A stretch of DNA of 64,000 bases from QHXN01 sp032162705 (lineage in GTDB: Bacteria > Acidobacteriota > Blastocatellia > Pyrinomonadales > Pyrinomonadaceae). The stretch's first letter is position 1, and every line of letters starts with the position of its first letter. Both the position numbers and the translations under genes were made by a program. The stretch spans positions 1 to 64,000 of the forward strand of contig JAVRON010000092.1 of assembly GCA_032162705.1 (NCBI GenBank), written 5' to 3'. Below the pieces are notes generated by a model. It was not told the DNA's origin and did not search any database. It saw only the letters and a list, made by a program, of their open reading frames with translations. Positions 14,975-24,200 of this stretch are shown one piece after another.

Positions 14975-17527
14975 ATGTCTAAAAAGCTCACGTCAAAGGA
15001 TAAGGCGGTGAAGAAACCCGCTGCGGTGAAGAAGGCTGCGGTGAAAAAATCACCTTCGGCGGTACAGGTCATCCGTTTGCGGATGCCGTCGCGCCGTCCA
15101 ATCGAGGTCGAGCACCTGGTTGAGCCGCCCACGTTCGTCAAGCCGAAAAAAATCCATCCACGACATCTCCTGCCGCTCATCAGGGAGGGCATGGAGCGCG
15201 AGTTTCACAGCCAAACCCCACAGGCAGTTTTCCACCCACTTGCCGCAGCCGGGCCCTTGGCGGCCAGCGACGAGCTAAAGCTCGTAACGAACACGGAGCT
15301 GATCGAACCCGGACGCCAGCAGACGGCCTCCAACGTCGGGGAGCCGAGCGTGGCGATCAACGGCCAGATCGTCTTCTACACGGGCAACTGGTACGCTGCC
15401 GTCTCGGTCGATGGAGGCAGGACTTTCAAGTTCATCAATCCCGCCAAGTCTTTCCCCGACCCGAAGCCGGGTTCGAGTTTCTGCTGCGATCAGATTGTTC
15501 ACTACATCAGCAAGATCGACACCTTCGTCTGGCTCCTGCAATACGGGCCCGACACGGGCAATAACATTCAGCGGCTCGCGTTCGCCAAGTCCGCCGACGT
15601 AGTCAGTGGGAAGTGGCGTCTGTTCGACATCACGACGACCAGTCTGAAAGTCGGCGGCGCGTTTATGGATTTTCCAGACCTCGCCGTCGGCGCGAACAAC
15701 CTGTACGTGACGACCAACATCTTCGGGCCCGGCAGTCAGGTAGGCTCGGCGGTCGTCCGCATCCCTTTCTCCGGCATCGAGAGCGGCCAAGTCACGGCAC
15801 GCCCCTTCGTCTCGATGGATTTTCAAAGCTTCCGCGTGGCGCAGAACTGTGGGACGACCGCCTTCTTCGCGGCGCACAGGGATACGAGCACCCTTGCGGT
15901 GTTCTCTTGGAAGGAGGGACAGAATACTCCCGTCCAGACTTCGGTCGGCGTGGCGCGCTGGATCGGCGGCAACGGGTATGTGTCGCGGACGCCCGACGGG
16001 CGCAGGTGGCTTGATCGCGCAGACCCGCGTCTGACCGGCGCGACCATGGCTAATCCAACTCTTTCGAGGGATGAGTTGTGGTTCGCATGGGCGGTTGACC
16101 AGAACTCAAACCACCGGCCCAATCCCTTCGTCCAGATCGCAAGGATTGATGCCACTAACCTGACTCTGATCGATAACATCAACGTCTTCGATGCGATCAA
16201 CGCGACCTGCTACGGGGCCCTCTCCACGAACGAGAAGGGCGAGGTCGGCATCTCCTACATGATCGGCGGCAAGGAGCTTGCGCCGTCGCACGTCGTCGGC
16301 ATCCTGACCGGCACACGTAAGGACTTGATCGTCGCCAAGGGCAACCGCGGGCCCTTCGAGCCGGGCACGGGAAAAGGCGAGTGGGGCGATTATCTCACCG
16401 TCCGGCGCGTCTTCCCGAACCAGAAACTTTTCGCGGCCACCGGCTTCACGATGAAGGGGCCCGGCGACGGGTCGAATCGTGATGCTACCCCGCGCTTCGT
16501 CGTCTTCGGACGTGCGGGCGATACAGGTACGGTCGGCGGCGTTGGCGGGGTTGGTACGCCGACCGGCGGCGGAACGACAGGCACCGGAGGGACAGGCAGC
16601 GGCGGTACAACGACCGGCGGCGCTGGTGGAACAACGACGGGCGGCACGGGCGGCACAACGACCAGTGGCGTTGGCGCTCCGTTTAAGGATGTGAATACCT
16701 TGCCCGTGGTGAATCCCGCGGTGGCCGCTAAAATTAAGGCCGCCGCCACGGCTGAAGGCAAACAGCAGGCTCCCGCCGACGAGACAGTGCCGCTCAAGTT
16801 GGTGGGCGGCTCGCCTTTGCTCGCGACCAAGCCGGGCGTTGAGCGTTGGCCGGTGAAGACCGGCACCGACAAGGACGTGGCGCGGGTCGGGAAGAACATC
16901 ATCGGCGGCAAGAGCCTCGGGGCCGGTATCGTCCCGGCGACCGTCGAGGAGTTGATTCTGTTCGGGAGGCCGCCGGGGATGAGGCCGGCCACCTCGAACT
17001 TCGACAGCCAGTTTCACGACACACGCCTGGGCGTCGTCGAGCAGACCGTGTGGGTCGTCAAGGCCGAAGTCACCGTGCTCAAGCTGGAGGCGGACGGCGA
17101 CTACCATCTGGTGTTGCAGGGTGCCAGCGGCGAGACGATGGTTGCCGAGTGCCCGACGCCGACGAAGGAGTTTGTCGGGACGAGTCCCTGGCTCAACAAC
17201 ATAAAGGCGGCGCGTGCGGAGATCGACACAAAGCTGGTGAGCCAGCTCTCCCCGGCGAACTTCGTGGAGATGAACGGGACGCTCGTCCCACGCGAGTCCT
17301 TGCCGGAGTCGGTGCAGGCAATGGCGAAGCCCGTGCCCGCCTTCGTTACCTCCTTCGTCACACCGGAAGAGAATCAGCAGATAGACCGCCCGACCTTCAA
17401 GACAAAAGTGCCACCAACGCCCGTCGAGATCACCGGCGTCGGATTCTTCGACATGGTACATGGGCAGACGGGCGGCGCGGAGTTCGGGATTGAGTTGCAT
17501 GCCATCCTGAGAATCAAGTGGCTCTGA
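14975..17527 (+). CDS. Large protein: Lys/Ala-rich N-terminus, beta-propeller-like region, Gly/Thr linker, unassigned C-terminal domain
   Basis: No overall family recognised. Residues 1-30 are a basic tail like histone H1 (repeats of KKPAAVKKAAVKK), with no signal peptide. About 95-510 resembles sialidase/BNR-type propellers (SVAINGQIVFYTGN, AAVSVDGGRTFKF, DFPDLAVGANNLYVTTNIF). About 515-570 is a Gly/Thr linker (GTGGTGSGGTTTGG). About 615-850 is a compact domain with WVVKAEVTVLKLEADGDYHL and VGFFDMVHGQTG. This C-terminal module reminds me of domains in acidobacterial and actinobacterial exported proteins, but I cannot name it. GGAG lies 9 bases before the ATG. Enzyme activity is not claimed. 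Its 3' end is duplicated in tandem. Confidence 0.75.
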   Translation: MSKKLTSKDKAVKKPAAVKKAAVKKSPSAVQVIRLRMPSRRPIEVEHLVEPPTFVKPKKIHPRHLLPLIREGMEREFHSQTPQAVFHPLAAAGPLAASDELKLVTNTELIEPGRQQTASNVGEPSVAINGQIVFYTGNWYAAVSVDGGRTFKFINPAKSFPDPKPGSSFCCDQIVHYISKIDTFVWLLQYGPDTGNNIQRLAFAKSADVVSGKWRLFDITTTSLKVGGAFMDFPDLAVGANNLYVTTNIFGPGSQVGSAVVRIPFSGIESGQVTARPFVSMDFQSFRVAQNCGTTAFFAAHRDTSTLAVFSWKEGQNTPVQTSVGVARWIGGNGYVSRTPDGRRWLDRADPRLTGATMANPTLSRDELWFAWAVDQNSNHRPNPFVQIARIDATNLTLIDNINVFDAINATCYGALSTNEKGEVGISYMIGGKELAPSHVVGILTGTRKDLIVAKGNRGPFEPGTGKGEWGDYLTVRRVFPNQKLFAATGFTMKGPGDGSNRDATPRFVVFGRAGDTGTVGGVGGVGTPTGGGTTGTGGTGSGGTTTGGAGGTTTGGTGGTTTSGVGAPFKDVNTLPVVNPAVAAKIKAAATAEGKQQAPADETVPLKLVGGSPLLATKPGVERWPVKTGTDKDVARVGKNIIGGKSLGAGIVPATVEELILFGRPPGMRPATSNFDSQFHDTRLGVVEQTVWVVKAEVTVLKLEADGDYHLVLQGASGETMVAECPTPTKEFVGTSPWLNNIKAARAEIDTKLVSQLSPANFVEMNGTLVPRESLPESVQAMAKPVPAFVTSFVTPEENQQIDRPTFKTKVPPTPVEITGVGFFDMVHGQTGGAEFGIELHAILRIKWL

Positions 17528-17561
17528 CGACCACTAGAATCAAGTGGCTCTGACGGCCACG
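17510..17561 (+). repeat. 26-bp tandem duplication at the 3' end of the preceding gene
   Basis: Two copies of a 26-bp unit (agaatcaagtggctctgacg...), at 17510-17535 and 17536-17561, with two differences. The first copy contains the last codons and stop of the large protein; the second lies just after it. A recent slippage or duplication event is the simplest reading. Confidence 0.85.
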
Positions 17562-17602
17562 CCGCCTCGAAGGGCGCGGCCCGCGCGGTTTGATTGACGA
17601 AC

Positions 17603-18184
17603 ATGGGATTCGGCTACACACTTCTGGTGTCGTACTGGACGGTACTCGTGGCGGAGTTGATAGGCGACAAATCGATCTACACGGTCGTTTCCCTCTCACT
17701 CCGCTTCCGTGTCGGTCTGGTATTCCTCGGAATGCTCGTGGCTTTCATGGGGAAGATGCTCGTGGCCGTTCTGCTCGGTGAGGCGCTGGTTCAAGTACCC
17801 GCACACTGGACGGCGTTGGCGAGCGCCCTGATCTTCTTCGTCGCGGCGGCGTTCATCTGGTTCAGGGAGCCTGAAGCCGCACGGGCCCAAGCCCGGTCGC
17901 ACGCGTCCTGGACTCGCGCCGTGACAGTCCCTTTCGCCTCGCTCTTTCTGACGGAGTGGGGCGACCCCGGCCAGATTTCCGCCGCCGCGTTGACGGCCCA
18001 AACACACCTGCCGCATGCGGTCTGGCTCGGCGGCACGCTGGCGCTGACGACGAAGGGCGCGCTGGCGCTGACACTCGGTTTGAAGCTCCGCGACCGGATT
18101 AATGAGAAGGTGCTGCGAAGGGTCGCGGCGGCTTCGTGCTGCATCCTCGGCCTCCTCGCTTTGCGCGACGCGCTCTTTCCTTAA
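17603..18184 (+). CDS. TMEM165/GDT1 (UPF0016) family cation transporter
   Basis: Membrane transporter family implicated in Mn2+/Ca2+ export. Both family signatures are present. ELIGDKSIY (E-x-G-D-K-S/T) is in the first half, about residue 18. TEWGDPGQ in the second, about 112, departs from the second-motif consensus by Pro for Lys/Arg. Six hydrophobic segments arranged as two repeats of three are consistent with about 190 aa. ATG at 17603 is preferred; TTG at 17594 would add three residues. Substrate is inferred from the family. The gene follows the 26-bp duplication and has no obvious partner. Confidence 0.82.
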   Translation: MGFGYTLLVSYWTVLVAELIGDKSIYTVVSLSLRFRVGLVFLGMLVAFMGKMLVAVLLGEALVQVPAHWTALASALIFFVAAAFIWFREPEAARAQARSHASWTRAVTVPFASLFLTEWGDPGQISAAALTAQTHLPHAVWLGGTLALTTKGALALTLGLKLRDRINEKVLRRVAAASCCILGLLALRDALFP

Positions 18185-18594
18185 GCGCTAACCCCTGATG
18201 CGGGCCCCCTTCCACGCGTAAATCCCATCCCGGCCCCGTTCCCCTGTGCAGTCCGTCGCCGCTGCCTCCGACATGCTCACTCAGAAGCACAACATCGAAA
18301 CGGTCGCCTACCTGTTCCGGTCTTATAGGAGTTTTCACATGAGTGAATATGAAAGGGATTTAACCACAGAGACACAGAGGCACAGCTAAATGCTTAAAGC
18401 TGTGTCTGCGGTGTCTGCGGTGGTTAAGTTCCTCTCGGTCACACTCATCTGCAAACTGATATATAAATCTCCGAGACCGAGACTCGGCGAGTGCTCACCG
18501 GGCTTAGTTCTTTCTTGCTGCGGCGGGCACTCTGTAATAAAGTCACCACGCCGCTCTCATCAAGCCGTTCAAAACTTTTGCCGGAGGTCTCAAC
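18185..18594. other. Intergenic stretch upstream of the M28 peptidase gene
   Basis: 410 bases without a gene. It contains inverted repeat F (18360-18427) and, at its right end, the ribosome site GGAGG (18583-18587) for the GTG-started peptidase gene. Nothing else recognised. Confidence 0.6.
18360..18427. repeat. Intergenic inverted repeat F, words of the ccacagagacacagagg type
   Basis: Left arm 18360-18387 (ttaaccacagagacacagag...) and right arm 18398-18427 (...tgtctgcggtggttaa) pair imperfectly around a 10-base loop. The same word family forms repeats K and M. Codirectional genes flank it. Confidence 0.8.
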
Positions 18595-20871
18595 GTGCGT
18601 CTTCGTCTCTTGCGTTATCTCGCGCCGCTCTTCCTGCTCTGCGCGCTTCTGTCGGCGCAGGCCGCTCCGCTCTTTGAAGAGAAAACTTTGACGGGCTTCG
18701 ACCGCGAGTCGTCCGAGCGCGAGCGTGCGCTCGAAGCGCGTTTCGACTCGCTGCTGAAGAAAGAGAACTTGCGAGAATGGATGAAGCGTCTGTCTGCGCG
18801 CCCGCATCACGTCGGCTCGGCTTATGACAGGGAGAACGCGGAGTTCCTAGCCGGGCTTTTCCGTTCGTGGGGCTACGACGCGCAGATTGAGAGCTTCGAC
18901 GTTCTGTTCCCGACGCCGAAGACGCGCCTGCTTGAGATGAACGCGCCCGAGAAGTACACGGCACGACTCGCCGAGCCGACGCTTTCCGAGGACACGACAT
19001 CGGGGCAGACCGCCGAGCAGCTTCCCGTCTACAACGCCTACTCGATTGACGGCGACGTGACGGGGCAGCTCGTCTACGTCAACTACGGTGTGCCGCGCGA
19101 CTACGAGGAGCTTGAGCGGCGCGGCGTGGATGTGAAGGGCAAGATCGTCATCGCGCGTTACGGCGGGTCGTGGCGCGGCATCAAGCCGAAGGTGGCGGCG
19201 GAGCACGGCGCGGTCGGATGCCTTATCTACTCAGACCCGCGCGACGACGGCTACGCGCAGGGCGACGTGTACCCGAAGGGAGCCTGGCGCAGCGAGTGGG
19301 GCGCGCAGCGCGGCTCGGTTGCAGACATGCCGCTCTTTCCCGGCGACCCTCTGACGCCCGGCGTCGGTGCGACGAAGACCGCGAAGAGGCTCGACCTGAA
19401 GAACGCGCCGACGCTCACGAAGATTCCGGTGATGCCGATTTCCTACGGCGACGCGCTGCCCCTGCTGCGGAATCTGGGCGGCCCCGTCGCGCCCCCTGCA
19501 TGGCGCGGCGCTTTGCCGGTCACGTACCACACGGGGCCCGGGCCCGCCACAGTCCATCTCAAGCTCGAATTCAACTGGGACACTAAGCCGGTCTTCGACG
19601 TGATCGCGCGCCTGCGCGGCGCGGAGCGGCCCGACGAGTGGGTCATCCGCGGCAACCATCACGATGCGTGGGTGAACGGCGCGGACGACCCCATCAGCGG
19701 CCTCGTCGCGTTGTTGGAAGAGGCGCGCGGCGTCGGCGAGCTGGCGAAGACGGGCTGGAAGCCGAAGCGCACGATCATCTACTGCGCTTGGGACGGCGAG
19801 GAGCCGGGCCTGCTCGGCTCGACCGAATGGGTCGAGACGCACATGGACGAGCTGACGAAACACGCCGTGCTCTACGTCAACACGGATACGAACGGGCGCG
19901 GCTTCCTCGACGTGGGTGGCTCGCATACGTTGGAGAAGTTCGTCAACGAAGTGTCGCGCGACGTGACTGACCCGCAGAAGAAAATCTCCGTCGAAGAGCG
20001 CAGCCGCGCCCAGAGTGTCCTCGACGGCAGCGCCGACGAGCGTCGAGAGGCGCGCGAGCGCACAGACCTACGCATCGGCGCGCTCGGCTCCGGGTCGGAT
20101 TTCACGCCCTTTCTACAGCACCTCGGCGTCGCATCGCTCAACCTCGGCTTCGGCGGTGAAGACGGCGGCGGCTCGTACCATTCGATCTACGACTCGTTCG
20201 ATCACTACACGCGCTTCGGCGACCCCGGTTTCGACTACGGCATCGCGCTCGCGCAGGTCGCGGGGCGCATCATCCTCCGCTTCGCGGACGCCGACACGCT
20301 CCCGCTCTCGTTCGGTAACTTCACCGACACGGTCGCCAACTACGTGCGCGAAGTAACGAAGCTCGCCGACGACACGCGCGACGAGATTGCCGAACGGAAC
20401 CGCCGCATCAAAGAAGGGACGTACAGCGCCGTCTTCGACCCGACCCAGACTTACGTGATGCCGAAGGCCGAAACGTCCGCGCCCTATCTCAACTTCGCGC
20501 CGCTCCAGAACGCGCTCGCACGTTTGCAGGAGAGCACGCGCATGTACCAGTCGGTCTCGGCTGGCATGGCCGCGCAGGAGCATCTACGCTCGCGCGAGAC
20601 GCAAGTCCGGCTCGACCAAATCCTGATGCGCGTCGAACACTCGATGACGAACGAGGCAGGGCTGCCGCGCCGTCCATGGTTCAAGCATCAGATTTACGCG
20701 CCGGGCTTCTACACGGGCTACGGCGTCAAGACGCTGCCCGCGGTGCGCGAGGCCATCGAGCAGCACAACTGGAAGGAGGCGGGCGAGCAGATAGGCGTCG
20801 TCGCTCACGCCATCGAACAGATCGCCTCTGAAATCGACCGCGCCGCGGCGTTGCTGCAAGAGGGCAAGTAG
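18595..20871 (+). CDS. Secreted M28-family peptidase, glutamate carboxypeptidase II-like
   Basis: Exported zinc aminopeptidase or carboxypeptidase. Signal peptide at residues 1-24 (LFLLCALLSAQAA). A protease-associated domain follows (about 140-270, GKIVIARYGGSWRGIKPKVA). The M28 core supplies the two-zinc site: NHHDAWVNGADDPISG (about 353), WDGEEPGLLGS (about 399, catalytic EE), YVNTD (about 427) and YHSIYDSFDH (about 528). A C-terminal helical transferrin-receptor-like dimerisation domain completes the GCPII architecture. Length (758 aa) matches human GCPII (750). GTG start with GGAGG seven bases upstream. Substrate not determinable. A strong hairpin terminator lies 175 bp downstream. Confidence 0.9.
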   Translation: MRLRLLRYLAPLFLLCALLSAQAAPLFEEKTLTGFDRESSERERALEARFDSLLKKENLREWMKRLSARPHHVGSAYDRENAEFLAGLFRSWGYDAQIESFDVLFPTPKTRLLEMNAPEKYTARLAEPTLSEDTTSGQTAEQLPVYNAYSIDGDVTGQLVYVNYGVPRDYEELERRGVDVKGKIVIARYGGSWRGIKPKVAAEHGAVGCLIYSDPRDDGYAQGDVYPKGAWRSEWGAQRGSVADMPLFPGDPLTPGVGATKTAKRLDLKNAPTLTKIPVMPISYGDALPLLRNLGGPVAPPAWRGALPVTYHTGPGPATVHLKLEFNWDTKPVFDVIARLRGAERPDEWVIRGNHHDAWVNGADDPISGLVALLEEARGVGELAKTGWKPKRTIIYCAWDGEEPGLLGSTEWVETHMDELTKHAVLYVNTDTNGRGFLDVGGSHTLEKFVNEVSRDVTDPQKKISVEERSRAQSVLDGSADERREARERTDLRIGALGSGSDFTPFLQHLGVASLNLGFGGEDGGGSYHSIYDSFDHYTRFGDPGFDYGIALAQVAGRIILRFADADTLPLSFGNFTDTVANYVREVTKLADDTRDEIAERNRRIKEGTYSAVFDPTQTYVMPKAETSAPYLNFAPLQNALARLQESTRMYQSVSAGMAAQEHLRSRETQVRLDQILMRVEHSMTNEAGLPRRPWFKHQIYAPGFYTGYGVKTLPAVREAIEQHNWKEAGEQIGVVAHAIEQIASEIDRAAALLQEGK

Positions 20872-20911
20872 AACTTTATATCGCTTATCGCTTGAGTGTA
20901 GAGTGAGATGA

Positions 20912-21004
20912 GATTCACCGCAGAGGCGCTGAGGGCGCGGAGGGGGCGCTGAGACTTGCATCCCTCTGCGAATCTCAGCGTCCTCAGCGCCTCTGCGGTG
21001 AATC
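20912..21004. repeat. Intergenic inverted repeat E (perfect 23-bp arms)
   Basis: Arms 20912-20934 and 20982-21004 are perfect reverse complements and share the attcaccgcagaggcgctg core with repeat D. An outer, less perfect stem (about 20878-20898 with 21019-21041, cttgagt/actcaag) extends it. The inner loop has ctgagacttgca/ctctgcgaatctcag words. Confidence 0.9.
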
Positions 21005-21046
21005 ACCACTTCATATCTACTCAAGTGATAAGGGATATAGAACTCC

Positions 21047-21075
21047 GAAGGCGAGGGAATCGCTCCCTCGCCTTC
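21047..21075 (+). terminator. Strong hairpin, probable terminator of the GCPII-like gene
   Basis: Perfect 12-bp stem gaaggcgaggga/tccctcgccttc (21047-21058 and 21064-21075) with a 5-base loop. Only a weak T-rich tail (gtctgaagttt) follows, so termination efficiency is uncertain. Confidence 0.6.
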
Positions 21076-21100
21076 GTCTGAAGTTTCGTTGAAATTGAAG

Positions 21101-21144
21101 ATTTGAGATTTCAAATTTGAGATTTGTAATTTGAAATCTCAAAT
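21101..21144. repeat. Intergenic inverted repeat G, atttgagatttcaaat arms
   Basis: Perfect 16-bp arms, 21101-21116 and 21129-21144, around a 12-base loop of the same words. Next to it tcaaatgatgtagagact (about 21138-21156) is repeated with one change immediately before the comEC ATG at 21193. The gatttgagatttcaaatt word recurs inside repeat K at 44551-44595. Confidence 0.85.
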
Positions 21145-21192
21145 GATGTAGAGACTATCGACTGAAGTCTCGATCAAATGATGTAGAAACTT

Positions 21193-24057
21193 ATGTCAGC
21201 GGTTCCTCACAAACCGAACTTCAGCGCTTACCCGCTCGGCTTCCTGGCCGTGGCCTTCGCGTCTGGCGTGCTCGCGGCGCATCTCACCAACGCGCCGCTC
21301 GCCGTCAGCGTTACACTCGCCACGCTCGCATCCCTTTCGGCATTCTTCGCGTTTATTAAAAAGAGACACGACGCCGCCTCATGGCTCGTCGTTCTGGCCT
21401 TCGCCTGCGCGGGCGCGGCGCTGTCGTCTGTCGAGTCGAAGGCGGCACACGGCGAGACGCGGCTGCGTAGCTTCTACGAGCGCGGAGCCGTTACGCCGGG
21501 CGAGCCAGTCGAATTGACGGGCGTGTTGGAGAGCGCGCCGGAGATTGCGCCCGACGGGTTGCTGCTGTCGTTGCGTATAGAGAGGCTGCGGTACAAGTCG
21601 GAAGATAGTTTGTGCGCGGGCCGCGTCGAGCTGTTCGCGCCGGTGCGCGGGACGCGAGCCGCCGCCGGGTACGATGCGCTTGAGTTGAGACGCGGGGCGC
21701 GCGTGCGTGTGATGTCGGCGCTCACGCGCGCCGAGAGGTTTCGTAACCCCGGCGTCACGCCGCTCGGTGAATATCTTGAGCTGCGAGACGTTGACGCACG
21801 CGGGACTCTCAAGAGTGCTCTGCTCGTCGAGCGTTTAGACGACGAGGCTGTGCCGTTGCCGCTCGCGTGGCTCGACGACTGGCGAGCGCGTCTGGTTCGT
21901 CTGGCCGACGCGACTTTCTCGACCGACGCGGCGGGCGTCTTCAAGGCGGCTGTGCTCGGCAATCGTTACGGACTCTCGCTTGATACAGCCGAGCGGTTCC
22001 GTGACGGCGGCACGTTCCACGTCCTCGTCATCAGCGGGCTGCACATCACCTTCATCGGCGGGCTTGTGTGGTGGGCCGCGCGTCGTTTCACGCATAGACG
22101 CTTCACACAATGGGGCGTGGCGGTCGTGTGCGTGTGGGCTTACGCGCTGCTGGTTGGCGCGGAGGCGTCAGTCGTGCGCGCGTCGCTGATGTTCACTTTG
22201 GCGGCGCTCGCGCCCGCGCTCGGTCGCCACTCAAGCCCTTTGAATACGACGGGCGCAGCGGCGCTCGTGCTGCTCGGATGGCATCCCGCAATCCTCTTCG
22301 ACCCTTCGTTTCAACTGACTTTCCTGTCTGTGCTCGCCATCGTGGCCGTCGCGTTGCCGCTGCTCTCGAACCTGAAAGCAATCGGCGAGTGGCGACCCAC
22401 GCGCGCGACGCCGTATCCGCCCGCGTGCCCGCGCCCGTTGCAGACGTTGGCGGAAGCACTCTACTGGCGCGAGCGCGTGTGGCGGCGCGAGACGGCGCGC
22501 ACCGCTTACAGCTACAAGCTCTTCAAGACCCCTTTGGCGGCACGGCTCGAACGCGCGCGCGTGCAAGCCTTCCTTCGGTTCGTCTTCGCCGCGGTGCTCG
22601 TCTCGGCGTCTGTGCAGTTAATGCTCCTGCCTCTGTTAGTCTTTTACTTTCATCGCCTCTCGCTTGCGTCGTTGCCGCTCAACGTCTTCGTCGGCGCGCT
22701 CATGGTTATGCACGCCTTCGCCGCGCTCGCCGCGCTAGCGCTCTCACAGTTGGCCGCGACACTGGCCGCGCCGCTCATACGCCTGACCGAAGCGACGGCC
22801 ACGCTGATGATTCACAGCGTCGATCCGTTTGCGCGTATGCACATTGCGAGCCTCAGGCTCCCCGAATACTCGGGCGCGGCGGCGACTGTCTACGTCATCT
22901 ACTTTATCCCTCTGCTCATACTGACCGCGTCGCTCCTGCGCTGGCGACCACTGGCCGACCCGCCCCGCGCGAAGGATTCTGACGGAAGCCGCGCCGATGG
23001 TTTCAATGAAAGACGCGCCAATGACTTTAACGAAAGCCGCGCCGAGGGCTTTGACGGAAGCCGCGCGCAGGTTGATGAAAAGATTGATAAAGAGGCTGTT
23101 GCTCGAAGCAGAGTCGCCGCACGAAGGAAGCGTCTGCTCAAGCTCGCGGCCTTTGCTTCGGCCACCGCGATCTTCATCATCATCGCGCACCCTTTGAGTG
23201 CAGGAAGCGCGGACGGGCGTTTGCACCTCGACTTCCTCGACGTGGGGCAGGGCGACGCGGCTCTCGTCACGATGCCGGACGGCTCTACTCTGCTCGTCGA
23301 TGGCGGTGGCCGTCCGAGGTTTCGCGCGCCGCGTCGAGACGAAGACGACGTTGAAGAGTTCGAGCCGGACGCGCGCGGCGTGGGAGACGCGGTCGTCTCG
23401 GAGTATCTCTGGTGGCGCGGCCTCGGGCGCGTGGACTATGTGCTGGCGACTCACGCGGACGCGGATCACATCGATGGCTTGAACGCTGTCGTCAAAAATT
23501 TCAGCGTCGAAGGCGCGCTCGTCGGGCGCGGGCCACTGCGCGACGAGGAGTTCGCGCGCTTCGCTGCCTCGGCGCGTGACGCGGGGCTGCCCGTGTATCT
23601 CATCGGGCGCGGCGACCGCCTGCGCTTCGGCGCGGTCAACATCGACGTGCTCTGGCCGCCGCCGACGGATGACCGCGAAGCCACTTCAGGGAACAACGAC
23701 TCGGTAGTGCTACGCGTAAGCTTCGGTCAAAGAACCTTCCTGCTCACGGGCGACATGGAAGCCGACGCCGAGCGGTCGCTGCTCGCCGCGGGCGACGACC
23801 TGCGCTGCAACGCACTCAAGGTCGCGCATCACGGCAGTCGAACTTCTTCTACCGACGGCTTCGTCCTTGCCACGCGCCCGACGCTCGCCGTCGTCTCCGT
23901 CGGGCAGGACTCGCCCTACGGTCACCCACACCCCGAAGTCATCGAACGCTGGCGCAACATCGGCGCGGAAGTCTTGACGACCGGCGAGCGCGGCACTATC
24001 ACAATCAGCACCGACGGCGAAGACCTCAAGGTCGAAACGTTTATAAAGCCCCGGTAA
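21193..24057 (+). CDS. comEC: DNA internalisation competence protein ComEC/Rec2
   Basis: Inner-membrane channel that brings single-stranded DNA into the cytoplasm during transformation. The N-terminal ComEC region is followed by the Competence domain with VLVISGLHITFIGG (about residue 276) and about nine membrane segments. A C-terminal MBL domain has LDFLDVGQGDAALV (about 680), THADADHIDGL (about 752) and VAHHGSRTSS (about 877). Full-length (954 aa). Odd: between the membrane and MBL domains (about residues 595-636) lies a hydrophilic insertion of repeated SRADGF/ERRANDF/SRAEGF units, apparently an in-frame tandem duplication. No Shine-Dalgarno is visible before the ATG. Confidence 0.92.
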   Translation: MSAVPHKPNFSAYPLGFLAVAFASGVLAAHLTNAPLAVSVTLATLASLSAFFAFIKKRHDAASWLVVLAFACAGAALSSVESKAAHGETRLRSFYERGAVTPGEPVELTGVLESAPEIAPDGLLLSLRIERLRYKSEDSLCAGRVELFAPVRGTRAAAGYDALELRRGARVRVMSALTRAERFRNPGVTPLGEYLELRDVDARGTLKSALLVERLDDEAVPLPLAWLDDWRARLVRLADATFSTDAAGVFKAAVLGNRYGLSLDTAERFRDGGTFHVLVISGLHITFIGGLVWWAARRFTHRRFTQWGVAVVCVWAYALLVGAEASVVRASLMFTLAALAPALGRHSSPLNTTGAAALVLLGWHPAILFDPSFQLTFLSVLAIVAVALPLLSNLKAIGEWRPTRATPYPPACPRPLQTLAEALYWRERVWRRETARTAYSYKLFKTPLAARLERARVQAFLRFVFAAVLVSASVQLMLLPLLVFYFHRLSLASLPLNVFVGALMVMHAFAALAALALSQLAATLAAPLIRLTEATATLMIHSVDPFARMHIASLRLPEYSGAAATVYVIYFIPLLILTASLLRWRPLADPPRAKDSDGSRADGFNERRANDFNESRAEGFDGSRAQVDEKIDKEAVARSRVAARRKRLLKLAAFASATAIFIIIAHPLSAGSADGRLHLDFLDVGQGDAALVTMPDGSTLLVDGGGRPRFRAPRRDEDDVEEFEPDARGVGDAVVSEYLWWRGLGRVDYVLATHADADHIDGLNAVVKNFSVEGALVGRGPLRDEEFARFAASARDAGLPVYLIGRGDRLRFGAVNIDVLWPPPTDDREATSGNNDSVVLRVSFGQRTFLLTGDMEADAERSLLAAGDDLRCNALKVAHHGSRTSSTDGFVLATRPTLAVVSVGQDSPYGHPHPEVIERWRNIGAEVLTTGERGTITISTDGEDLKVETFIKPR

Positions 24058-24077
24058 GAGTCTGGAGTCTCTTAAAT

Positions 24078-24150
24078 AGTCTGGAGTCTGAAGTCTGGAG
24101 TCTGGGGTCAAAGCAGAAGGCAGCTTGTCTTTGACTTCAGACTCCAGACT
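24078..24150. repeat. Intergenic inverted repeat H, words agtctgg/ccagact, terminator-like
   Basis: Perfect 18-bp arms (24078-24095 and 24133-24150) with an inner stem gtcaaag/ctttgac (24107-24113 and 24129-24135). The right arm is followed by tttttctt, so it could terminate comEC transcription. Additional copies of agtctgg extend to 24060. A single-arm copy (actccagactccagacttttt) occurs at 29595-29616. Confidence 0.85.
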
Positions 24151-24200
24151 TTTTCTTGTACTATTTTGCGAACCGAATTCTTAGGAGAAGGTGCTCAGGC

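Noticed and set aside
16106..17500. 464-codon antisense frame within the propeller-like gene
   Set aside because: Arg/Ala-rich shadow of the plus-strand gene, which has a ribosome site and coherent domains.
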